From: Acidobacteriota bacterium
GTDB lineage: Bacteria; Actinomycetota; Acidimicrobiia; Acidimicrobiales; RAAP-2
DNA length: 64,000 bases
Assembly: GCA_018970215.1 (NCBI GenBank)
Contig: JAGWWX010000002.1
Coordinates: forward strand, 1-64,000
Direction of reading: 5' to 3'
Below, one piece after another: positions 1 through 9,055 of this stretch; within the stretch, counting starts at the first letter, position 1, and the number at the start of each line of letters is the position of its first letter. The notes beneath the pieces were generated by a model. The model was given only the letters and a program-made list of their open reading frames with translations, was not told where the DNA came from and searched no databases. The translations under genes and the position numbers were made by a program.

Positions 1-1122
1 CTACTTTTTGTCCCGGTGACAATCGACGCTGCGGCGAAGGTGACGGCACCGTGGGAGCGTCGAGCGGCGCAGAAATACGTCGATGCGGCCGCACGACGCC
101 TCTCGAAAGTCCACCCTCGTGTCGTCGCCATTACGGGGAGTTACGGCAAGACGTCGACAAAACACCACCTGGCTGAACTGCTCGGCGCAACGTCGGGCGT
201 GGTACCCACCCCACGCAGTTTCAACAATCGTGCGGGACTGTCGCGGGCGATTAACGAACACCTCGGTGACGACACGCGAGTTTTCATAGCCGAAATGGGT
301 ACGTATGGACCCGGAGAGATTGCCGAGCTGTGCGAATGGTGTCCACCCGACATTGCCATCGTGACGGCAATTGGTCCGGTGCATCTGGAGCGAATGAAAT
401 CTCTCGAGGTAATTGAGGCGGCCAAGTTTGAGATCACGTCACGCGCCGCAACTGTTGTCGTAAATAGCGACGACCCTCGCCTCGCTTCCTGGGTTGACAC
501 GTTGAGAGCCTCGGGAAAACGAGTGGTAACCGCGGGTACCACACTGAACTGCCACGTCGCAATTGTGCCCGAGCGCGAACGCTGGCTCATTGCTCTTGAC
601 GGCGTCGTTCAGTCTGAGGTACTCCCCGTCATGGGAGTTCGCCCATCGAATGTCGCGTGTGCCGTGGCCGCTGCGTTTGAAATGGGACTCAGCGTGTACG
701 ACGTCAGTACGCGGATGACGCATCTCACGCCACCGCAGCATCGACTGACGGTGGTGCAAGTGCCCTCGGGTTTGACCGTTATTGACGACACATTTAATGC
801 CAACCCCGCGAGTTCTATCGTCGCGGTTCAGACGCTCACCGAAGTCCCGGTCACCGGGCGGCGCGTCGTCATTACGCCAGGCTTGGTCGAGCTGGGACCG
901 TCACAGGTCGTAGAAAATGAACTGCTCGGTGCGAGGATTCGAGCGGCGGGATGTGAGCTCATCACCGTTGCCCACACGAATGACGCCGCCCTGCGACACG
1001 GGTTCGGTGGCGTTACTCATCATGTCGCACAACGTGACGATGCAGTGTCGTGGGTTCGACAGCATCTCGGCCGTGATGATGCGGTGTTGTACTTAAATGA
1101 CCTGCCTGACCACTACCCTTAG
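1..1122 (+). CDS. Mur ligase family protein, MurF-like (UDP-MurNAc-tripeptide--D-Ala-D-Ala ligase-like), 5' truncated by window edge
   Basis: P-loop VVAITGSYGKTSTK, FNNRAGLSRAI, EMGTYGPGEI, IGPVHLERM, NSDDPR, DDTFNANPAS; frame is open to base 1 (LLFVPVTID...) so the true start is probably upstream; next to ddl. Confidence 0.8.
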   Translation, partial: LLFVPVTIDAAAKVTAPWERRAAQKYVDAAARRLSKVHPRVVAITGSYGKTSTKHHLAELLGATSGVVPTPRSFNNRAGLSRAINEHLGDDTRVFIAEMGTYGPGEIAELCEWCPPDIAIVTAIGPVHLERMKSLEVIEAAKFEITSRAATVVVNSDDPRLASWVDTLRASGKRVVTAGTTLNCHVAIVPERERWLIALDGVVQSEVLPVMGVRPSNVACAVAAAFEMGLSVYDVSTRMTHLTPPQHRLTVVQVPSGLTVIDDTFNANPASSIVAVQTLTEVPVTGRRVVITPGLVELGPSQVVENELLGARIRAAGCELITVAHTNDAALRHGFGGVTHHVAQRDDAVSWVRQHLGRDDAVLYLNDLPDHYP

Positions 1123-1145
1123 TCTCCGATGGAAGCTGTGCGCTC

Positions 1146-2249
1146 GTGCTAGGTGTTCTCTTTGGCGGGCCGTCGCCCGAGCACGATATTTCGATACTCA
1201 CTGGTCTCCTTGCATTGCGTGAACTCAACTCATCGCACGATGACGTCGCGGGTCTGTACTGGACAAAGGCGGGTTCTTTTGTCATGATTCCGAACAATGT
1301 CGAGGCAGAATCGTTCGTCGACGGCCCACCGAAGGGTTCGACGGAACTCGACGTTCGGCTTGGTGCGACCTCTGGCTTTTATGTGGTGGGCGGGCGTCTC
1401 GGCCGCGATCGTCATCTGTCACTCGACGCTGTCGTTGTGGCAACTCACGGCGGACCGGGTGAAGACGGGACTCTGCAAGGTCTTCTCGATTCGATGAACA
1501 TTCCATATACCGGTCCTCACGTCGCGGGAGCGGCTCTCGGGATGGATAAGTGGGCCTTTGGTGCGGCAGTTTGCGCAGCCGAACTTCCTTCGCTACCTCG
1601 TGTTCTCCTCACGGAGGAGACGACCGACCTGCCGTTCCCCGGTCCCTACATTTTGAAGCCGCGTTTTGGGGGGTCGTCTATCGGCATCGATGTCGTTGCG
1701 GATCTGCCGACGGCTCGCGCCCGACTTCGCACGAACACTCACTTCGAGAGAGGTTGCGTCGTGGAGCCGTATCGTCCTGATCTCAGTGACATACAGGTGG
1801 CTGTTCGCTCGTTCCCCCAACTCCAGCTCTCGGCCATTGAGCGGCCCATTCGGAGTTCAGAGAATCGTGAGATTTTGGACTATCGCGACAAGTACGTGGG
1901 TGGTGAGGGGATGGTTTCGGCCCCACGCGAACTCCCGGCTCAGTTGTCCTCTGCTCGCGCCGACGAGATTCGAATGCTGACGAAAAAAGTGGCGGAAATT
2001 GCAATGTTGCGAGGCGTCGCCCGCATCGATTTCTTAATGAACGATTCGGAACTGTACGTAAATGAGATCAACACAATTCCGGGTTCGCTGTCAAAACATC
2101 TCTTTATCGAACCGCCCGTTTCATTTTCGTCGCTTCTCGGCGACCTCGTTGCGGAAGCGACCGCTCACCCGGCGCGCCGCTACTCCACTGCGGGCGCCGA
2201 CGGTCTCGTCCTACGTTCGGCCCAGTCCATCGCGTCGAAACTCGCCTAA
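1146..2249 (+). CDS. ddl: D-alanine--D-alanine ligase (ATP-grasp)
   Basis: GVLFGGPSPEHDISILTG, HGGPGEDGTLQGLLDSMNIPYTG, KPRFGGSSIGI, NEINTIPGSLS. Confidence 0.9.
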   Translation: MLGVLFGGPSPEHDISILTGLLALRELNSSHDDVAGLYWTKAGSFVMIPNNVEAESFVDGPPKGSTELDVRLGATSGFYVVGGRLGRDRHLSLDAVVVATHGGPGEDGTLQGLLDSMNIPYTGPHVAGAALGMDKWAFGAAVCAAELPSLPRVLLTEETTDLPFPGPYILKPRFGGSSIGIDVVADLPTARARLRTNTHFERGCVVEPYRPDLSDIQVAVRSFPQLQLSAIERPIRSSENREILDYRDKYVGGEGMVSAPRELPAQLSSARADEIRMLTKKVAEIAMLRGVARIDFLMNDSELYVNEINTIPGSLSKHLFIEPPVSFSSLLGDLVAEATAHPARRYSTAGADGLVLRSAQSIASKLA

Positions 2250-3716
2250 ACGCCCTTCGTCGGTGGTGGCGAGCGGATGAAACGTGTCGAAACGCCTCAT
2301 AGCGTCACGAGCGAACCACGAGAGAGCCGTATCACCTGTGGCGTCGGCAATCTCGAGAAGTTCCACAACAGCCTTCTCTACACTCCTCTGCACGCGATGG
2401 AGGTGACCTTCAGCGAGAAACCACTCGTACCCTCGTGGTTCCCCACTCAGTGGTTCTCCACGAATGAGTTCGAGCGCCCGGGTGAGCGTGGCACGACGTA
2501 CCGCGATGTCGCCGACCAGACCATCCTCGACGGCAGTAAGGAACTGTTCGATATCGCTGATGACGTCGAACGCTCGGTACATCCCCTGCGGTCCGACCGG
2601 CAGCAAACGAGGGGTTCCATCGATCTGACCCAAGCTTCGTCGGAGTGCTGAAGCAACGTTATTGAGCGTGCGGATAGAGGCATCACCACGCCGAGAACCA
2701 AGAACACGAGTCCGAAGTCGGTCTCCGGAAACCGGCGTTGAGGGATGCGTGGCGAGATACGCCAGCATCTCGGTGCACTTTCGTCGGACGTCCGAGTCGA
2801 GCGGACACACGAGGCCGTGAATCTCCGCCGTGGGGCCGAGAAGGCTGATGACGACCGATGGCGCGGCACTCGTCGACGCCACCACGCACTTTTCAGCAAT
2901 TGCGGGATCCACGTCCTCGATCCCTGCGTGCACAACGACGGTCGCTTCATCGTCACGTAAGACGAGAGCCTGCAACGTCTCAATGAGAGACGTTGACACA
3001 ATGACGCGTCCTCGCGGATGTAGTGCGATTGCCGTTCGGCGAAGGTCGTCGGGCGTCACCGTGGGCGGAAGGTCAAGCCGCGTACCAACCTGTGCGTGTG
3101 CCATTGTCCAGTGGTCGGCGTGATAGCTGACGGGGACGACGACCGTCGGTCGCGAGGTAGTCATCACATTCGCGGTCGCGTGATCACTAATTGTAACCCG
3201 CCCACACGTCGATTCCCCAATGAGTCGTATCAAGGCGTAGAGAAATCCATCGTTTCTTTGCCGGAGGATGTCGATGTCGGCCTCGATCTCTCCCTCATCG
3301 AGAACGGTCCTCAGTTGCGCCAGTTCGTCTCGTCGACGCTTGGCCGCTAAGGCCACGGGAATCGAAATCGGGGAGAGGGCTAGGAGGGAGTGATCCGCTT
3401 TTGGCGGCGAAGGAGTGGCGGCGCTCGCCCACGTGGGAACCAAAAAAGAAGCCATCGAGATGATCGCCCCAGCCAGCCACGCGATGCCACCCGTCTGCAC
3501 GCGTCCTCGCGCTTCGCCGATGACTGCCACTGCTAAGCGCACCGCAATGTAGCTCCACAAAACCAGAACCACACCCAGCCCAAAGTGCAGCGCCGAATAG
3601 GACAGCGACGTCGGTCGCGACCATACGGCCGTGACGGTGATCGGCACCGCGATGAGGTAGGCGCCCGTGGAGAGGCCCGAACCTATATCTCTTAGGCGGT
3701 GGCGAATGTCTGCCAT
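2211..3716 (-). CDS. Membrane protein with C-terminal winged-helix/BTAD-type (bacterial transcriptional activator domain) region
   Basis: Long ORF; N-terminal hydrophobic segments (YLIAVPITVTAVW, FGLGVVLVLWSYIAVRLAVAVI); C-terminal LAYLATHPSTPVSGDRLRTRVLG...TLNNVASALRRSLG...SVEKAVVELLEIADATGDTALSWFARDAMRRFDTFHP resembles BTAD/SARP-type regions; start trimmed from 3752. Confidence 0.6.
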   Translation of the reverse strand: MADIRHRLRDIGSGLSTGAYLIAVPITVTAVWSRPTSLSYSALHFGLGVVLVLWSYIAVRLAVAVIGEARGRVQTGGIAWLAGAIISMASFLVPTWASAATPSPPKADHSLLALSPISIPVALAAKRRRDELAQLRTVLDEGEIEADIDILRQRNDGFLYALIRLIGESTCGRVTISDHATANVMTTSRPTVVVPVSYHADHWTMAHAQVGTRLDLPPTVTPDDLRRTAIALHPRGRVIVSTSLIETLQALVLRDDEATVVVHAGIEDVDPAIAEKCVVASTSAAPSVVISLLGPTAEIHGLVCPLDSDVRRKCTEMLAYLATHPSTPVSGDRLRTRVLGSRRGDASIRTLNNVASALRRSLGQIDGTPRLLPVGPQGMYRAFDVISDIEQFLTAVEDGLVGDIAVRRATLTRALELIRGEPLSGEPRGYEWFLAEGHLHRVQRSVEKAVVELLEIADATGDTALSWFARDAMRRFDTFHPLATTDEGRLGEFRRDGLGRT

Positions 3717-4264
3717 TGGGAGAGAGATTGGGTAGTGATTGCGACGGTACACACGCCACTATCGGTATTGGTAATAACGATCTGAGCACCTTTTTCGATG
3801 CGGCACGTCCCGTCAAAGACCGCAATGTCAGCCGGCGCAGTGACAACAAGTTCGATCGCCGAGCGTGGCGAAACTGTGAGGAACGATAAGGGTGCACCCG
3901 GCGAACCGACCACGCCACGTGAGAGCGCCACGCGCGGAGCGGTGGGCGTGGGCACGTCAACGTTCACATTCGTGGTCGTCGGAGAGACACTCGTCGGCTG
4001 CCGTGGTACTGCCGGCCCCGCCGGCGGTCTCTGCCGAGCGACCTCGTGAGATGTGGGTGTCGGGGTGGGTGAATCATGGACTACGAGTGTGCTCGTCACC
4101 GTGGGATCTAACGCGAGGTGATGCCGTGGGGAAGACGGTGTTGCAATGACGAGCAGTGCGAGAGTGACGACGGATGACAAGGCAAGGGGAATTGACATCA
4201 CGGGCCGAGAACCGCCACGAACTCCCATGTCGGCACCGTACGACTTTTTTACGTGCTCGTCCAT
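3692..4264 (-). CDS. Hypothetical secreted/membrane-anchored Pro/Thr-rich protein
   Basis: N-terminal hydrophobic segment SIPLALSSVVTLALLVIA followed by Pro/Thr-rich linker and small C-terminal domain; overlaps start of the downstream BTAD gene. Confidence 0.55.
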   Translation of the reverse strand: MDEHVKKSYGADMGVRGGSRPVMSIPLALSSVVTLALLVIATPSSPRHHLALDPTVTSTLVVHDSPTPTPTSHEVARQRPPAGPAVPRQPTSVSPTTTNVNVDVPTPTAPRVALSRGVVGSPGAPLSFLTVSPRSAIELVVTAPADIAVFDGTCRIEKGAQIVITNTDSGVCTVAITTQSLSQWQTFATA

Positions 4265-4270
4265 AGCGCC

Positions 4271-4969
4271 CTACAGCAAATGTTGGCGAGCAAACTCTTG
4301 TAGTTCACTTTGGAGATGACGCACCGATACACCTTCTTCATCCGCTAATGCGTGGAGAGGCTGATTCGCAAACACACGTAACCACGTGAGGCGTACGAGG
4401 CGCCGATGCTCGACGTGTCGGCCAAGAATCTCAAGGCGAGCGCTCAGCGTAGAAACCGCGGGACTTACCGCTGTTTCTGGTACATCGCTGGCAATACGCC
4501 GCCGCAGTTCCTTTTCCTTCAACAGCCACCGGCGAAGCCGCCCTCGCAGGGCGGACAACAGATCCGGCGCGGCGTATTGGCGGGACTGACCGGCCCACTC
4601 GCCAATGAGATCGCTCAACATCGCGATCGCTTCGGAGAGTACGTCGCTGGGCCGCTCAATGATTCCACGACCAAATTTGAGCTGTCGACAGGTACTGACT
4701 ACACCCGGCAGAAGCGTCTGCAATAAGGCACGGTGAACGAATTTTTCACGTGCCTCCATGAGCAGCACCTGGATAACGAAAGAGCGTTGCTCCACGCTCA
4801 GTCCCTGACGAGGTTCAAGGCGAAGAAGGACGCCGCTGAAATCGACTTCGTTGCTGAGAAAGGGCAGAGAGTGTCGCTCGACGACGAGATTCCACGCGTG
4901 ACGTGATTCCGATGAGCGACTGATGTCACTCCATTCTTGACGAAGTAGCTCTAGGACATCGTGTGTGAT
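4271..4969 (-). CDS. Hypothetical protein with C-terminal helix-turn-helix-like segment
   Basis: ORF trimmed to MITHDVLELLRQEW; C-term LTWLRVFANQPLHALADEEGVSVRHLQSELQEFARQHLL resembles a sigma region 4-type HTH. Confidence 0.5.
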   Translation of the reverse strand: MTHDVLELLRQEWSDISRSSESRHAWNLVVERHSLPFLSNEVDFSGVLLRLEPRQGLSVEQRSFVIQVLLMEAREKFVHRALLQTLLPGVVSTCRQLKFGRGIIERPSDVLSEAIAMLSDLIGEWAGQSRQYAAPDLLSALRGRLRRWLLKEKELRRRIASDVPETAVSPAVSTLSARLEILGRHVEHRRLVRLTWLRVFANQPLHALADEEGVSVRHLQSELQEFARQHLL

Positions 4970-5206
4970 CATGGGTACGACTGTGGCGATGCTCACGCAC
5001 GTTTCGCTACCACGGTCGACGCACTGATGAACGCACTGGTTGATGAGCGAATTCGTGTGATAACGACACCCAATCGCCCGACGTGTCACGACCTGGGTCA
5101 TGCGAGCCACATGTGGCAGCTACGTCAGGAGTTTGACGTCGGGGGATTGGTTGGGCAGCGTGTGAGCATGGTTCTTCGGGCGGGCTCGCGTGACAGTGGG
5201 AATGTC

Positions 5207-5578
5207 CTAGTAGTAGTAATCACCACTTCGAATCGTTGCACACTGCATTCTGAGAGTCGGCACAACGGAGTCAACTCCCACCCGATGGACTTCCGAGAGT
5301 GAAGTGGCAAATGCGGTCCAGTGCCCGTTTTGCGTGGAAGCACGAGCCGCAAAGTGGGTGGCTCGCATGAATTCGCGTCGGGTTGTCGCCCGCAACTGCG
5401 ACCTAACGGGGTCCGTGGGGTCCAACGTCAAGGAGCGGTCGAATGCGCGTAAGCCTCTTTCAACATGATCGCAGGCTTGCTGCACGCCAGTGAGACCAGC
5501 CTGCCCACAACCCGCCAGCAAAAGTCCGCCGAAAATGAGTAGTCCGGCAAGTCCCGCGCGGCGAGTTAGCGCGGCCAT
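5207..5578 (-). CDS. Putative lipoprotein
   Basis: MAALTRRAGLAGLLIFGGLLLAGCGQ: signal peptide and lipobox LLAGC; ORF trimmed from 5620. Confidence 0.55.
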   Translation of the reverse strand: MAALTRRAGLAGLLIFGGLLLAGCGQAGLTGVQQACDHVERGLRAFDRSLTLDPTDPVRSQLRATTRREFMRATHFAARASTQNGHWTAFATSLSEVHRVGVDSVVPTLRMQCATIRSGDYYY

Positions 5579-6123
5579 GATTCGGCGGCGGACAGCAAGA
5601 AGTTCGAGACCGTTTGACACTTGTCGAATACTTCGCAGACGGGAGAGGTTCCTTGAATCACTGAGGCAAGGGATATTGGAGCACGCGCCGTGATCGTGAC
5701 GCGCCGTTCGCCACTTTCCGTCGCGCTCGCAAAGGTGTCAGTGGCTGCAATGTCCAGAGGAAAGTTCACGCCACCGATTGGTGCAAGATCAATTGTCAGC
5801 CGCAGAAGATCTGGTCCCTGAGCCATTGGTGGTAGCTGCCACGTGATGACGAGGGGAAAATGAAAATCGTCGTCCGGCTCTTCATCATCCCCCAACGTGG
5901 CCATGGCGTCTTCAAACGCCAACAAAGTACGAGGGTCAACGTCGAGCGAAAGATGCAACTCCACGGGCCCACCGCAGGCTTCATCGGGGTGGAGTTCTAT
6001 CTCCCACGCTTGCCGCAGGGAATATGTTTCGACAAAGTGCCGCTCGTCGTGGACGTGAAATCCATGGTCCACTGCGTGGTCTTTTAAGTCCGCGACGAAG
6101 CCGGCTACGTCGATTGCTGCCAT
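5566..6123 (-). CDS. Hypothetical protein
   Basis: ORF trimmed to MAAIDVAGFVADLKDHAVDHGF...; acidic, no family recognised; overlaps the start of the lipoprotein gene. Confidence 0.5.
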   Translation of the reverse strand: MAAIDVAGFVADLKDHAVDHGFHVHDERHFVETYSLRQAWEIELHPDEACGGPVELHLSLDVDPRTLLAFEDAMATLGDDEEPDDDFHFPLVITWQLPPMAQGPDLLRLTIDLAPIGGVNFPLDIAATDTFASATESGERRVTITARAPISLASVIQGTSPVCEVFDKCQTVSNFLLSAAESWPR

Positions 6124-6159
6124 CGGGTGACAGACTACCCGCACCACTACGGTGGCTGT

Positions 6160-6900
6160 ATGGGTCCCGACCGAATCCTTCAAACCCTTCAGGACTGTGC
6201 CGATGCCGTGGGCGCGGTGTACGGCGAATTTCAAGGTCGTGGATTTAGTGGCGCGCGTGACACCCAATACCACTTAGACGTGGCGGCCGATGCCGCCGCT
6301 CTGGCGGTTTTACTCGGTGCGAGCTGGCGAGTGATAAGCGAAGAGTCGGGCGATTCGGGTGGGACAGATGACGACACCATCGTTGTCGTTGACCCAATTG
6401 ACGGCTCTACAAACTGCGATCGCGGCATCCCTTTCTTCACAACGAGTTTGGCTGTCATTGAAAAGGGCGAACTCGTCGCCGCTTTGGTCCGAAATCACGC
6501 CGACGGCCAGACGTACACGGCGATTCGGGGCGGCGGGGCATACCGAAATGATGTGCGAATCACGCCGAGTGCTCAAAAAACAGTGCGAGGTGCACTCGTC
6601 AGTTTCTCGGGCCACCCGGAGCGTCACGTTGGATGGGGTCAGATTCGGGCACTCGGAGCGGCCAGCCTTGAAGGCTGCTACGTCGCGGATGGTCGACTCG
6701 ATCTCTATACCGTCGCCCAAAGGTCGTCACTGTCAACTTGGGACTACCTGGCCGCCTGTCTCATAGCGAGAGAAGCGGGTGCGGTGGTGCTGAACTACGG
6801 CAGCGACGAACTCGTTGCCTGGGACCGCCGTCCCCGGTCGCCTCTCTTTGCGGCTACCCCCGAACTCGCACAGGAATTTCTGGCTCTCGGGCCCCTCTAG
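6160..6900 (+). CDS. Inositol monophosphatase family protein
   Basis: VVVDPIDGSTNCDRGIPFFTTSLAV and STWDYLAACLIAREAGA motifs; GTG at 6127 also possible. Confidence 0.85.
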   Translation: MGPDRILQTLQDCADAVGAVYGEFQGRGFSGARDTQYHLDVAADAAALAVLLGASWRVISEESGDSGGTDDDTIVVVDPIDGSTNCDRGIPFFTTSLAVIEKGELVAALVRNHADGQTYTAIRGGGAYRNDVRITPSAQKTVRGALVSFSGHPERHVGWGQIRALGAASLEGCYVADGRLDLYTVAQRSSLSTWDYLAACLIAREAGAVVLNYGSDELVAWDRRPRSPLFAATPELAQEFLALGPL

Positions 6901-6913
6901 GCTGAGTGACCGC

Positions 6914-6990
6914 GGGCGCTTAGCTCAGTTGGTTAGAGCAGCTGGCTTACAACCAGCAGGTCGGGGGTTCGAGTCCCTCAGCGCCCACCA
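6914..6990 (+). tRNA. tRNA-Val (anticodon UAC), CCA encoded
   Basis: Cloverleaf readable by eye: GGGCGCT acceptor pairing AGCGCCC, anticodon arm GCTGG-CTTACAA-CCAGC, GGTTCGAGTCC T arm, 3' ACCA. Confidence 0.95.
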
Positions 6991-7027
6991 CCCCGCCAAG
7001 GGGAGTAGTAGCGTCAGGTCAGGACTC

Positions 7028-9055
7028 ATGACTGATTATCGCCCTCGCCACCGTGGCCTGTTCGCGGGGTTCGCCCTCGCCGCCATTTTGGGCGTGTTGT
7101 CGTATGGATTGAACCCGGGTTCGGCGTGGGCCGGTGGATATCCCGGACCGATAGCACAGCCCGGTACGCCGACCACCATTCCGGGGCAGGGAATTGGTCG
7201 CGTCGATGACGGTTCGGAAGCTCAACCATTTTACGTGTGTGGATTTGATGTCTCGAACGACACCAACAACTCCCGCTCGACCGCAACAATTTACGTCAAT
7301 GGTGCTCGCTTAAAGGATTTGGCTATCGACGAAAATGGATGTGTCACTGTCGTTGTTTCCGTCTTTTCTCTTGCGACGGGAACGGTCAAAGACAGAAACA
7401 CGACGACGGTGTGGATCACGATCAACGGGGGGCGTCGAGTCGAGGTTCCGCGAGGCACTGTTCGATTGAAAATTGTTGGCGTGAAGTCAGACCACTTTGG
7501 ACAAAATCGTGAAGACGTTGCCGCCATCGTTCCGATGTTGACTGCCGTGCGTGTTGTTCCAACCACCACGACAACGACAACGACAACAACTTCGACAACG
7601 TCTACGACATCAACCTCAACCTCAACGACGACGACCACGGTTCCTCGTTCAACGACGACAACAGTCCCCGGTACCACCGTGCCAACAACACTTCCGCCAA
7701 CAACGATTCCAGGCCAGACGACGACCACTACGTTGCCGCCTCCGTCAACAACAGTTCCGATCCCCACGACGACCACGACAACCATTGCGGGCGAGCCGGT
7801 AAAGACAACGACAACGACGGTGTATGTCGCGGAGTCGACAACAACAATCCCTAAAGCCATCACGTCTTCACCACAGACAGTCCAGAAGTCGGCATCTCAG
7901 GTGACGGCAGTTGCTGCCGTCAGTACGGCCGCGGCAACGGCCGCGTCCTCGGCAACTGCCGCTACTCAGGCTGCTTCGGCTGCAGCACAGGCTGCACGAG
8001 CTGCAGCCGCTGCTGCACAGGCGGCGTCGAGTGCATCGTCTGCTGCGCAGGCGGCAACGAGTTTGCCGACATCCATCCCAACGGGCGGCGGCGTTCCTCT
8101 CGGTGGCGGATTACCGACTGGCGGTGGTGTGCCAGGTGGTGCCACTCCATCTGTTCCCCGGATCCCGACGACACCTTCTGTTCCTACTCCGCCGCCGGCT
8201 GCCCCGACACCGCCACCGACCGCACCGACCGCACCAACCGCACCAACCGCACCAACCGCACCAACTGCACCAACTGCACCAACTGCACCAACTGCACCAA
8301 CTGCACCAACTGCACCGACCGCACCGACCGCACCAAGCACTCCGGCCGCCCCGAGCGCTCCGACTGGTGGTGCGGCGCCCAGTGCACCGTCGGGTCCTCC
8401 GGGTTCAACTCCAAGCGGTGGCGGTGCTCCAAGTGGCGGCGCGGCACCATCTGCGCCAAGCAGTGGATCGGCCGCGAGCGAGCCGACTCCGACTCCCCGA
8501 CCCAGTGCTCCGAGCGGCGGCGGAGTTCCAAGTGGCGGCGCAGCACCGTCGGCGCCAGGTTCAACATCCGAGCCCACTCCAACGAGTACGCCACGACCAA
8601 CTGCTCCCACTACTCCCAACGAACCAACCCCGCCCCCGTCGAGCGGAACCTCCAGTCCGACCAGCGGATCTGCACCTAGCGGTGGCGGCGCACCTTCGGG
8701 GAGTTCGAGTCAGCCTTCATCGCCAACCGGTGGGGGATCGACCTCCCCGAGCTCGGGTTCGAGCGGTGGCAGCGGACCTGGCTCCAGCGGCAGTTCTAGT
8801 TCAAGCGGCGGTGGTTCCAGCTCGAGCTCTGGTTCGAGCGGTAGCTCTGGCTCTGGCTCTGGTTCGGGTGGCGGCTCAGGTTCTGGTTCGGGTGGCGGCT
8901 CAGGTTCTGGTTCGGGTGGCGGCTCAGGTTCTGGTTCAGGTGGCGGCTCGGGTTCAGGTGGCGGCTCAGGTTCTGGTTCAGGTGGCAACCGCGCACAGGG
9001 TGATAATTCAGATGGCGGTAATTCAGGCGATGCCCCCACAGGAGGTGATGCCTAA
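7028..9055 (+). CDS. Low-complexity secreted/surface protein with Thr-, Ala-, (TAP)n and (GSGSGGGS)n tracts
   Basis: ORF trimmed from 6815 (which reads through the tRNA) to ATG 7028; N-terminal hydrophobic segment [19 protein letters not shown]; short globular region then extreme low complexity to the C terminus. Confidence 0.75.
   Translation: MTDYRPRHRGLFAGFALAAILGVLSYGLNPGSAWAGGYPGPIAQPGTPTTIPGQGIGRVDDGSEAQPFYVCGFDVSNDTNNSRSTATIYVNGARLKDLAIDENGCVTVVVSVFSLATGTVKDRNTTTVWITINGGRRVEVPRGTVRLKIVGVKSDHFGQNREDVAAIVPMLTAVRVVPTTTTTTTTTTSTTSTTSTSTSTTTTTVPRSTTTTVPGTTVPTTLPPTTIPGQTTTTTLPPPSTTVPIPTTTTTTIAGEPVKTTTTTVYVAESTTTIPKAITSSPQTVQKSASQVTAVAAVSTAAATAASSATAATQAASAAAQAARAAAAAAQAASSASSAAQAATSLPTSIPTGGGVPLGGGLPTGGGVPGGATPSVPRIPTTPSVPTPPPAAPTPPPTAPTAPTAPTAPTAPTAPTAPTAPTAPTAPTAPTAPTAPSTPAAPSAPTGGAAPSAPSGPPGSTPSGGGAPSGGAAPSAPSSGSAASEPTPTPRPSAPSGGGVPSGGAAPSAPGSTSEPTPTSTPRPTAPTTPNEPTPPPSSGTSSPTSGSAPSGGGAPSGSSSQPSSPTGGGSTSPSSGSSGGSGPGSSGSSSSSGGGSSSSSGSSGSSGSGSGSGGGSGSGSGGGSGSGSGGGSGSGSGGGSGSGGGSGSGSGGNRAQGDNSDGGNSGDAPTGGDA
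8219..8335 (+). repeat. Tandem repeat, 9-bp unit x13 (acc/act gca ccg/cca; encodes Thr-Ala-Pro)
   Basis: Counted directly: 13 consecutive in-frame 9-mers differing only at third codon positions. Confidence 0.95.
8861..8986 (+). repeat. Tandem repeat, 24-bp unit ggttcgggtggcggctcaggttct, three near-exact copies plus degenerate copies (encodes GSGGGSGS)
   Basis: Units at 8861-8884, 8885-8908, 8909-8932, then degraded and partial units. Confidence 0.9.

Noticed and set aside
4013-4026. GC-rich hairpin tgccggccccgccggc
   Set aside because: Lies within coding sequence with no T-tract.
5125-5352. 75-aa minus ORF and 113-aa plus ORF (4961-5302)
   Set aside because: No family features; they overlap the lipoprotein gene in other frames and look like random open frames.
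6815-7027. N-terminal extension of the 746-aa ORF
   Set aside because: It reads through the end of the IMPase gene and tRNA-Val; ATG at 7028 is the reasonable start.
8219-8986. Possible CRISPR array
   Set aside because: Repeats are contiguous and in-frame coding with no unique spacers.
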